Assembly (NCBI RefSeq): GCF_038725785.1
Contig: NZ_CP109796.1
Coordinates: 186,001-250,000 of the forward strand
Origin: Termitidicoccus mucosus
GTDB taxonomy: Bacteria; Verrucomicrobiota; Verrucomicrobiia; Opitutales; Opitutaceae
Length of the DNA stretch: 64,000 nucleotides
Direction: 5' to 3'
Part shown: one piece after another, positions 11,401 through 17,861 of the stretch
How the letters are laid out: each line of letters starts with the position of its first letter
Numbering within the stretch: the first letter of the stretch is position 1
Notes under the pieces: model-generated
Told to the model about the DNA's origin: nothing
Database searches by the model: none
The model's input: only the letters and a program-made list of their open reading frames with translations
Made by a program: the position numbers and the translations under genes

Positions 11401-14400
11401 CGCTGTGGATGCGGGAGTTGTTGGTGAGCTCGAGCACGCCCGTGCCGGAATCGCCGATGATGAAGTCGCGCCCGTTGGTGTCCCAGGTGGCGGAGCCGCT
11501 GAGGACGGCGGTGCCGCGGCCGCCTCCGGTCCCGCCGAAGACAACGGTGCCGCTGCTGATGAGGGCGTTGCTGAAGAGTATCATGGAGCCGGTGCCGCTG
11601 TCGCCGACGGTGAACACGCCTGCGACATCGTTGTTCCACCGGGCGGAGCCGTTGACGATGAGTATGCCGGAGGCGCGGGAGTTGTGCCCCAGAATCGTGT
11701 TTGCGGCATGGACCTCGGCGGCGTTGTTGAGGGTGACGTTGCCGGAGCCGTTTTCGCCGAGGATGAAATCGCTGCCTGTCCACCGGCCGGAGCCGCTGAG
11801 GTTGGCAGCGCCCGTGGCGGTGCTGCCGCTGCCGATGACGGTCCTGACGGCGGTGCTGTCGATGCTGCCGCTGGCGGTGAGCTGGAGCGTGCTGTTGGTC
11901 GTGCCGCCGACGATGAACTGTCCGTCGCCGGAGGGGTTGCCCGTGGCAGTCCAGTAGCCGGTGCCGTTGACGATCGCCATGCCGCCGTTGATAAGGGCCG
12001 CGGCGCTGCCGGCGATTTGCCCGGTGCCGGTGAGGGTGAGCGTGCCGCCGTAAACGAAGGTCGTGCCGCTGTAACTGTGGCCGGCGCTGAGGATGAGATT
12101 GCCCCGGCCGCTCTTGGCGAGCGATTTGCCGTCCCACGATGTGGCGGGATTGGGGGCTTCGTCGCCGAGAGAGACGTTCACATCGAAACTCCGCCCTGCG
12201 TCGAGGGTGAAATTGCCGTGGGCGCGGGTGTCGCTGACGAGCCAGGCGAGGTTGAAGCCGATGTAGTAGTCGGTGCCGGAGTTGGAAGTGGTGTCGGCGA
12301 TGTTGTTGGCTTTGTAGCCGTCGAGAAGGATGAAGTCGAGGGGTGCGCTGGAGTCGGACGAGATGACGCTTATGGCATCGAAATCGCCTTGAATGTCGGT
12401 GTGGGTGCGGATGATGAGCTTGTTGCTGTTCGCGATGGCGCTGGCGGTGGTGCCGGTGGCGGCGCCGGTGAAGGCGAGGACATTGAGGGTGCCGGAAAGG
12501 CTGGCGTTCCCGGCATAGATGAAGGCGTCGCCCGGGCTGCGCAAGACGGAGTCGAAGATGATCCTGAGCAGGGAGGAACTGCTTTGCGCATACGTGCCGC
12601 CGACATCGAGCCGGCCGTCGTTGTCCACCCTGAGTATGCCGGAGCCGCCGACTCCGTTGATGAAGTCGCCGCCGACGTTCAGGCGGGAGTGGTCGTGTAT
12701 CCATGCCTGGCCGTTGGAGCCCGCCTGGTTGGCGAGGATGACATTATTGTCGACCTGCATGCTGCCGCTGGCCTTGAGCAGCAACTGGCCGAAGCCGGCG
12801 TCGCCGAGGACGAACTCGCCCGCATGATGCCAGAGCGTGGAGTCGGAACCGCTGATGACCGCCGTGCCCGTTGCGGCGGCGCCGACGGTGAGGGTGCCGC
12901 CGCTGAGGATGCTGCCGCTGCCCCTGAGTTCCACCGAGGCAAAGCCGGTGTTGCCGAGGACGATGTTGCCGGTGCCCGAATCCCAGAAGGCGGTGTCCTG
13001 GACGACCATGCCGACAAGGCTGTCGAGGGTGTTGCCGATGGAGACGCGGCTGTCGGTGAAAAGGCGTCCGGCCTCGGCGACGATGAGCGCGTCGGCGTTG
13101 TGGCTGTCGATGTCGAAGTCGCCGGTGGTGTGCCGCCAGACGCCGGTGACGGTGGCCTTGCTGTTGGCGGTGCCGGAGCCGCCGCCGATGGCGACGGGGC
13201 CGGCGGTGGCGAGGGAGCCGCCGGCCTGGACGGAGAGTTCGCCGGTCCCGGTGGCACCGATGGCGAGGCCGCCCGCGATTTGCCAGGACGCGCCGGAAGC
13301 GATCTCCACGAGGGCCCCGGTGCCGGACGCGCCGCCGATGACGCCGGCGGCGTTGCCGGCGGTGGTGCCGGTGATGCGGAGGACGCCGCCGTCAACGGTG
13401 GTGGTGCCGGTGTAGGTGTTGTTGGCGCTGAGGACAAGGGTGCCGCTGTTCGAAGAGGTGACGGTGAGCGATTTGCCGTCCCAGCCGGTGGTGAAGGCGC
13501 CTTTGTGGGTCTCATCGACAAGGGCGACATTGACATCGAAGGCGGCGGGGCCGGGGAGCGTGAAGTATCCATGCCCGCGGGAGGTGTCGGCAAACCAGGC
13601 GAGGTCGAAACCGAGGACGTAGTCCCTGTTGTCGGCGGACTTGTGCGCGCCGGCGATGACGAAGTCAGGGGCGTTGGCGGCGAGGCCGGCATTGACGTTT
13701 ACGTAGGTGAAGTCGTCCGTGATGCCGTTGGCGGTGTGGATGAGGACGTAGCTGGCGAGGTTTTGGACATCGGTGGCGGAGGCGCCGGAAAAAACGCCGC
13801 CGAAGCCGATGATATTGAGGGTGCCGGAGAGGCTGGCGGTCATGGCGTCGATGTAGGGGCCGCGCGGCTGGCCGCCGAGATCGAGGGAGAGGGTGGAGTC
13901 CTGGTTTTGGGCGTAGTTGCCCGTCAGGCGCAGGCTGCCGCTGTCGCGCATGGCGAGCGCGCCGATGCCGGAGCCGCCGAGTCTGAAATCGCCGAGGACG
14001 TTCCAGAGGGCCGCGCCGGCGATGGCGCCGGTGCCGGAGCCGCCGGTCTGCGCGCCAAAGGTGACACCGGCGCTGCTGATGCTGCCGCTGCCGGCGAGCG
14101 TGAGCGCGCCGGTGCCGGAGTTGCCGACGGTGAAGACGATGTTGTGGGTATCCCAGAAGCCCGAGCCGGCGATGGTGCCGGTGCCGAGCGCGCCGGCCTG
14201 GTCGCCAAAGATGACCGGGCCGCCGGTGATGTGGGCGGAGCCGGCGAGCGTGAGCGCGCCCGTGCCGGCGCCGCCGACGGTGAAGGCATTGTTGCCGCTG
14301 TCCCAGTAGGCGGAGCCGGCGAGCGTGCCGGTGCCGACGCCGGTGGCGAGGGCGCCGAAGGTAACACCGTTGTTGGTGGTGATGCTGCCGCTGTCGGCGA

Positions 14401-17008
14401 GAACGACCGCACCGGCGCCGGCGTTGCCGATGGTCAGGGCGTGGCCTTCGGTGAACCAGTAGGCCGAGCCGCCGACGGTGAGGACGCCGGCGGCGCCGGC
14501 CTGGTCGCCGATGAGACTTGCACCGTTGCTCGACCAGCGCGAGAGACCGGAGAGGGCCACGGTGCCGGTGGCGCCGGACTGGCCGCCGATGGTGACGGCG
14601 TTGCTGTTGACGCTGCCGCTGCCGGCGAGGGTGACCGAGGCCGCGGAGGAACGCCCGACGGTGAAGTCGCCGTATTGGGTGTTCCAGTAGCCGGAGGCGT
14701 CCACCACGCCCGCGGCGCCGTCAATGACAGCCCCGATGCTCGTGATACTGCCCGGAAGGTGGAGCGTGCCGCCGGTGACGATGGTCGTGCCGCCGGTGAT
14801 GGTGTTGTCGCCCCAAAGCTCGAGCAGGCCGCCGCCGGTTTTGTGGAGGTTCACGCCATAGCCGGTGGCGATGGAGTCGGCCTGGGCGGCGATGGAGGAA
14901 GCGTCGCCGATTCGCGCGGCCGCGTCGGCGCCGATGTTGAAGAGGATGCTGCCGGTGGTCATCATCGGCTGGACATAGAGGAAGCCGCCGTCGCCGGAGA
15001 GGGCGCGGTTGCCGGTGGCGAGGAAAGTGCCGGAGGCGAGATTGAGGTTAAAACTGTTGGCGACAAAAAACGCACCGCCGTTTTGCGCGGCGGTGTTGTT
15101 GGCAACGATGTAACTGCCGCCGGAACGGGCGTCCAAGGTGATGCTGCCGTAGCCGCCGGCGGCGAGCGCGCCGCCGTAACTGCCGGCGGTGTTGTTCGAG
15201 ATGGCGATGCTGCCATAGCTGCCGCTGATGATGATGTCGGTGCCGCTGGAAACGAGCGCGCCGCCGGCGCCGCCGGCGTAGTTGCCGGCAAGGACGAGCG
15301 AGCCGGCGGTGGCGCTGAGGACGATGCGGCCGTTCTGCGAGATCATGGCGCCGCCGTTTTGCGCGGCGGTGTTGGAGTCGAGGACGAGGCTGGCGTAGGC
15401 GCCGCGGAGGGTGAGCGCGCCGTCCGCGTAAATGGCCGCGCCGGAGGCGGCGCTGTTGCGCTGGAAGAGGACGCTGCCGGTGGTGCCGCCGAGGGTGAGG
15501 CTGCCGGATGAGTAGAGCGCGCCGCCGCCGGCGCCGCTGGCGGTGTTGCCGAGGAAAACGATGTTGGGGGAGGCGTTGGTGAAGGTGAGGGTGCCTCCGG
15601 CCCCGAGGCCGATCGCGCCGCCCGCGCCGGCGGTGTTGCCCGTGAAGGCGAGCGTGCCCCCCGCGCCAGTGGTGGCGGAGAGACGGACGGCGTTGCCGGC
15701 GTAGAGCGCGCCGCCCCTGCCGGCGGCGGTGTTGCTGGCAAAGAGGAGGGTGCCGGTGGCGGCGTAGGCGCCGCCGAGAGTGAGGCTGCCGGCGGCATTG
15801 AGCGCGCCTCCGTTGGCGGAGGCGGTGTTGCTCCGGAAGAGGGCGCTGCCGTAGGAGCCGGAGATGAACAGGTCGCCGCCGCTGTGGATGGCGCCGCCGG
15901 TGGCGGCGGTGTTGCCGCGGATGTCGAGGAGTCCGGCGATGGTGGCGGTTAGGAAGATGCTGCCTTGGTCGGTGGCGAGGGCGCCGCCGTTGCCCGTGGC
16001 GCGGTTGCCGGCGATGGTGGCGGCGGCGTAGCGCCCGCCGAAGACGAGGCTGCCGCTCACGCCAAGGCCGCGCCCGACGTAGAGCACGCCGCCGGAGGCG
16101 CCCGCGCTGTTGTTGGTGGCGGTGAAGGTGGCGGCGGTGGCGCCGACGATGAGGACGTTGTTGGCGTTGAGGCCGCCGCCCTCGGCACCGGCGCGGTTGG
16201 AGTCGATGAGGATGGCCGCGTGCGTGCCGCCGAGGGTGAGGGTCTGGTTGGAGTAGATGCCGCCGCCCGGGCCGCCCGCGGCGGTGTTGCTTTGGAAGAT
16301 GAGCGCGCCGCCGGTGTTGCCGGCGAGGGAGACGTTGCCCCAGGTGAGGATGCCGCCGCCGGCGTTGCTCGTGTAGTTGTTGGTGAAGGCGAGGTTGTTG
16401 GCGACGTTGGCGGCGAAGGAAACGCCGTTGGAGGCGAAAATGGCGCCGGCGTTGTCCCCGTTGGCGCGGTTGCCGGAGAAGAGGATGCCGCCGTAGCTGC
16501 CGCCGATGGCGACGGCGCCGCTGGTGGCGTGGAACGCGCCGCCGGCGCGGGCGATGTTGTTGGTGACGGCGAGGGTGCCGGTGACGGTGGAGCTGAAAGT
16601 GATGCTGGCGGCGGTGCGAAGCGCGCCGCCGGTGCCGGTGGTGTTGGTGTTGGCGGAGATGAGGATGTCGCCGTAGCTGCCGTTGATGAAGAGCGAGCCG
16701 GTGTTGGTGGCGCTGACGTTGATGGCGCCGCCCAAGCCGCCGGCGGCGGTGTTGATGTTGTTGGTGATCTTGAGCAGGGCGGCGGCGCCGCTGGTGTTGA
16801 AGGTAAGGCTGCCGTTGTTGACGGTAATGAGGGCGACATTATGGGATACGGCAGACGAGCCGGTGAAAGTGCCATCGGGCCCGAGCGTGTAGGCTTGGTT
16901 GCCGCCGAACGTGAGGGGGCTGCTGACTGTCTGCGCCCGCAGGCAGTCGGGGTCCACGAGACCGAACAGCATGATCGACCAATGCAGGGCGGAGGTATGA
17001 ATTTTCAT
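4973..17008 (-). CDS. Giant Pmp/autotransporter-type beta-strand repeat surface protein, N-terminal and largest fragment
   Basis: This is the 5' part of one enormous gene. I start at the ATG at 17008 because it opens a signal peptide (basic MKIH, a hydrophobic stretch, then LRA|QT as a likely cleavage site); an upstream ATG at 17086 in the same frame adds a non-signal-like leader. After the signal come chlamydial-Pmp-like repeats with GGAI/GGAL and FxxN-type motifs. Autotransporter-associated beta-strand repeats follow (the form LILSASNNYSGTTTVNGG) with T5SS/PEP-CTERM-type repeats (VGGSGSGAL, DSGSV). A second Pmp block lies near the middle. From about 5440 the frame becomes an Arg/His-rich nonsense tail, so the true sequence continues in other frames down to base 1. 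Such proteins are normally secreted and surface exposed. The C-terminal barrel or anchor is outside the window. The gene is either a real pseudogene or hit by assembly errors. Confidence 0.85.
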   Translation of the reverse strand: MKIHTSALHWSIMLFGLVDPDCLRAQTVSSPLTFGGNQAYTLGPDGTFTGSSAVSHNVALITVNNGSLTFNTSGAAALLKITNNINTAAGGLGGAINVSATNTGSLFINGSYGDILISANTNTTGTGGALRTAASITFSSTVTGTLAVTNNIARAGGAFHATSGAVAIGGSYGGILFSGNRANGDNAGAIFASNGVSFAANVANNLAFTNNYTSNAGGGILTWGNVSLAGNTGGALIFQSNTAAGGPGGGIYSNQTLTLGGTHAAILIDSNRAGAEGGGLNANNVLIVGATAATFTATNNSAGASGGVLYVGRGLGVSGSLVFGGRYAAATIAGNRATGNGGALATDQGSIFLTATIAGLLDIRGNTAATGGAIHSGGDLFISGSYGSALFRSNTASANGGALNAAGSLTLGGAYAATGTLLFASNTAAGRGGALYAGNAVRLSATTGAGGTLAFTGNTAGAGGAIGLGAGGTLTFTNASPNIVFLGNTASGAGGGALYSSGSLTLGGTTGSVLFQRNSAASGAAIYADGALTLRGAYASLVLDSNTAAQNGGAMISQNGRIVLSATAGSLVLAGNYAGGAGGALVSSGTDIIISGSYGSIAISNNTAGSYGGALAAGGYGSITLDARSGGSYIVANNTAAQNGGAFFVANSFNLNLASGTFLATGNRALSGDGGFLYVQPMMTTGSILFNIGADAAARIGDASSIAAQADSIATGYGVNLHKTGGGLLELWGDNTITGGTTIVTGGTLHLPGSITSIGAVIDGAAGVVDASGYWNTQYGDFTVGRSSAASVTLAGSGSVNSNAVTIGGQSGATGTVALSGLSRWSSNGASLIGDQAGAAGVLTVGGSAYWFTEGHALTIGNAGAGAVVLADSGSITTNNGVTFGALATGVGTGTLAGSAYWDSGNNAFTVGGAGTGALTLAGSAHITGGPVIFGDQAGALGTGTIAGSGFWDTHNIVFTVGNSGTGALTLAGSGSISSAGVTFGAQTGGSGTGAIAGAALWNVLGDFRLGGSGIGALAMRDSGSLRLTGNYAQNQDSTLSLDLGGQPRGPYIDAMTASLSGTLNIIGFGGVFSGASATDVQNLASYVLIHTANGITDDFTYVNVNAGLAANAPDFVIAGAHKSADNRDYVLGFDLAWFADTSRGHGYFTLPGPAAFDVNVALVDETHKGAFTTGWDGKSLTVTSSNSGTLVLSANNTYTGTTTVDGGVLRITGTTAGNAAGVIGGASGTGALVEIASGASWQIAGGLAIGATGTGELSVQAGGSLATAGPVAIGGGSGTANSKATVTGVWRHTTGDFDIDSHNADALIVAEAGRLFTDSRVSIGNTLDSLVGMVVQDTAFWDSGTGNIVLGNTGFASVELRGSGSILSGGTLTVGAAATGTAVISGSDSTLWHHAGEFVLGDAGFGQLLLKASGSMQVDNNVILANQAGSNGQAWIHDHSRLNVGGDFINGVGGSGILRVDNDGRLDVGGTYAQSSSSLLRIIFDSVLRSPGDAFIYAGNASLSGTLNVLAFTGAATGTTASAIANSNKLIIRTHTDIQGDFDAISVISSDSSAPLDFILLDGYKANNIADTTSNSGTDYYIGFNLAWLVSDTRAHGNFTLDAGRSFDVNVSLGDEAPNPATSWDGKSLAKSGRGNLILSAGHSYSGTTFVYGGTLTLTGTGQIAGSAAALINGGMAIVNGTGYWTATGNPSGDGQFIVGGTTNSTLQLTASGSIDSTAVRTVIGSGSTATGAANLSGSGRWTGSDFILGENGSGNVTLNNAAEVHAANTILGHNSRASGILIVNGSARWNNDVAGVFTVGDSGTGSMILFSNALISSGTVVFGGTGGGRGTAVLSGSATWDTNGRDFIIGDSGTGVLELTNNSRIHSGTVVIGAKTGSSNQVTITNSAFWDTNGAAFVIGDAGDGVLSLQGSGSVSSGALILGRGNDPGFGGALQVAGSGYWTTNGNDVTVGGETTGAVVMQGSGSIRAGSITLGLNAGATGTGLISNSALMRADGDFLNGGAGVGELQIRDSGSLSVGGLYEQSSDSLLQIVLTGTRGAFITAGSAALSGTLTVSGFSGTVTGTKASDVGGNSILLIRTGNVIAGDFGARLVITPTSGLPDFIIADAYRASNGVRDEVTGTDYVVGFGLAWFSDTTKGHGSFTLDAGHAFNVDVSLVDEDSKGTFATGAWDGKSLTKLGAGTLVLSSVNTYSGATIIREGGLLVSATGANAAAALGTGTLVLFDSTTTSGTLLFDTTATMTQRQVVDVDSAAALANTNPAALLTVTAPAHAGDGGAVHVNAGGTYNLLGDIAFAGNNASSASGGAIYLDTGATLGLGVGGIAFTGNTAGAGGAVSGRDALVINGGGGALVATDNRAGSTGGAFDALGDIRLSDSYGAIVIAGNTAGTFGGALYSHGGGISITATAGVFTATGNTAAAGGFAYAGAGGITLAGLYDAIRVAGNSATAGSGGAIYGARGVSINVSDSLVIQSNTAAIHGGAVYSGSDFALTGSFEGILIEGNISGTHGGAVYAEGDAAIGGTVGGDILITGNSAITGYGGAIYSGGALALNATAGGGIHIDGNTSGTSGGALFGNGAITINSAAAGTLSVTNNASNGGGALTSGASITIGGSYGDILIASNTARVAGGGAFAASLGSIAVDTLTSGSLVIRDNYTALTGGAFTAGGAASAITIGGTYGAIAISSNTASGAGAFRAANGASLVIDAVADSFEIVQNTASGGVGGVAVADGAITIGGHYGSLLVSSNTASLSSGAFYSGGDTTLTGSHGVITIAGNTALTGGGGAFWAGGDLAFTATAASLVATDNAARNGAGGFAGAAGAVIIDGDYGTVTITNNISGTGGAIYSGGNFTLRLASGDTLVATGNLAADEASGGFLYVNSGSILFDIAAGADAQIGFQFSRAMQADSIATGADVNLVKAGAGLLMLWANNTVSGTSLLLDGTLAMAAEGSLATGVYEQEAGATLSLDLSGAPRPSFITATAAQLSGTLDLLNASALIAGGTKASELAQNNQVLIHTTDTITGGFTGTIGVNGAGAADYLVSGAFIVGGTDYVLGSQLAWFSDTTASHGNFTLGADETFEVDVPLGDTTPHAAGANVPAWDGASLTLTASNSGTLILSASNNYSGTTTVNGGVLEVTGWTGSTAQVNIASAANSSGTVSVSGYWNTAGNLIVGGSGSGALLMSGGTVRANSIIIGGNSTGVGTGSVGAGALLIGSGGINVGGNGSGTLIIAAGGTARGNYDRIGDQDGDATLLVEGVWTNTTFRVGIYGDAALTISGTGMVLTAANGSINDDASNGHVSTALLTGSGWWDVGTTFTMGGYEGTGSLAITQSGSLTVGTDATIGSYEDTSFVNVSGSGLFRTGSNFTLGNASGPATLFMSESGSVRAGGTYAQGANGTLSITHTGTLGSRGAFVTAASGTLSGTLTVNAGGTAAFVNGGSASALANNSQVLIRTGTISGGFDTVTVTGGTSTHDFLTLGAFIVGGTDYVLGSQLTWYSGTATAHGNFTLGAGETFTVDVPLNNTATPNTSGWDGASLTVTASNSGTLILSASNNYSGTTTVNGGVLEVTGWTGSTAQVNIASAANSSGTVSVSGYLGTANSGINVGGWQASDTNAHGILNLTGTAAGSLNVGRGTASTGEVNVSGNGALFGNSDWIGNNGALGTVNVTDSGSWSNGWLYVGYWGGTGVVNVSGTGVVTATTAYIGYYSYEEVARGELNVSGSGWFQAGELSIGHQGFGTGATLEGAVTLTDSGSVTAGNIVIANSAGGGAVTTGSASVGGNALLASATNIILGNGTNSAALAVSGSGLVTAGGAYAQNAQSTLTLDAAGDGVTARGAGDAFIYASSATVGGTISVSGFARQRVRGRAKRRQQRPSSPHQRDQRHHQRRVRQRHAGRRQRAARLPLRRHLQDHQRQQLRRRCEPRMVRRCRQRPRQLHRRRRHELRRQHHPQRHHGPRRFPRLRLRLGRSFADRHRQQLRHAHPQRLEHPHRHDHGQRRRARHHRLDGQQRGGLD
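8340..10200 (-). repeat. Pmp-like repeat block 2 (protein level)
   Basis: This is a second run of the GGA(I/L/V) and (I/F/V)xxN repeats inside the same protein, beginning near GGAVHVNAGGTYNLLGDIAF. It ends with GGFLYVNSGSILFDIAAGADA, nearly the same cap as block 1. Its recurrence between two stretches of autotransporter-type modules suggests that the gene grew by duplicating a large composite unit. Confidence 0.65.
14960..16850 (-). repeat. Pmp-like repeat block 1 (protein level)
   Basis: About 630 residues of short repeats alternate GG-A-[ILF] turns with [FIV]xxN strands (for example SGNRANGD..GAIFASNG and FTGNTAGAGGA). This is the GGAI/FxxN pattern of chlamydial polymorphic membrane proteins, a beta-helix passenger repeat. 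The block ends in a GGFLYVQP and GSILFNIGADA capping segment that is paralogous to the end of block 2. The assignment rests on motif appearance only. Confidence 0.65.
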
Positions 17009-17861
17009 GGTGAGAGCCGGCTTAAATAAGATGTTAAATTGGCCGACGCTGCCGCCCGATATGCGACATCCCGTGCGCGTCTCCAAAGGGACACAGCAGC
17101 AAGTTAAAAAACATCACGGAGTGTTTGGTATTCGCGAAATGAAGTTCGGATTTATTTGTATAAGACCTTATATAAACGGAAGTCTTTTTGCCTATATGTC
17201 AACATTCTATTACAATTCCAAAATTCCGGTTCGGAAATCAGAATAGTCTGTAATATCCAGTGATGGGACATCGGAAAGCGATGGATATATAAAATTTGGC
17301 GCCAATGCACTTGTTTCGTTGGCAATATTGGCGCATTGATATTAATATAAAGTTTTTCGCGGTCCTGAATGATGAAAATATAACGGTATCTATTCACCGG
17401 TAGTCTAATAAAACACACCATGATTCGCCAATTAAGTTATTGTATATGTGTTGATTATTATTGGTAGGCCGCGATTGGTTGCCACCGTGCCTTTTCACGG
17501 CAGGGGTGCAAGAGCCCCCGGGAAATGAAGGCAGGGCAATGGCTTGGGCGGATTAGGAAAAACCCGGCCGTGGATTTTCCCGCGCTTCGCGGTTTTGCGT
17601 CTCGGTGCCTTCGCTGTTCAACCCGCCGCCGTTTCGGGGATCAACCTTCCCTCGCGATCATCAAAAACAGCGGCGAACATTGGGCTTTATAAGGGGAGGA
17701 GGGAGATCCCTCCGAGTCGTCCGCTTCCAAACAGATGGGCGGCACGGAGGCCGTCCCTCCTGCAAAAGTGCCATTTTGCCATTGTGAAGGGTGCCTTTGC
17801 AAAAATTCCTCAAACGGGCCTCACGCCCTTGCCCCATGGCCGGCTCCCGTCATCCTGCCCC
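17009..17861. other. AT-rich intergenic region upstream of the giant gene
   Basis: There is no convincing gene here. Bases about 17105-17460 are much richer in A/T than the flanks. On the minus strand they contain TTGACA-like and TATATA-like words, but with non-ideal spacing (about 22 bp), so I do not assign a promoter. A short inverted repeat (gcgccaat and attggcgc) lies near 17300-17335. Small hairpins occur near 17490-17520. The region probably holds the promoter of the giant surface-protein gene and the left boundary of the accessory region. Confidence 0.4.

Noticed and set aside
17544-17861. N-terminal extension of the nuclease-transposase
   Set aside because: The extra 106 residues have no family-like features and read through a region of small hairpins; ATG 17862 fits the domain better.
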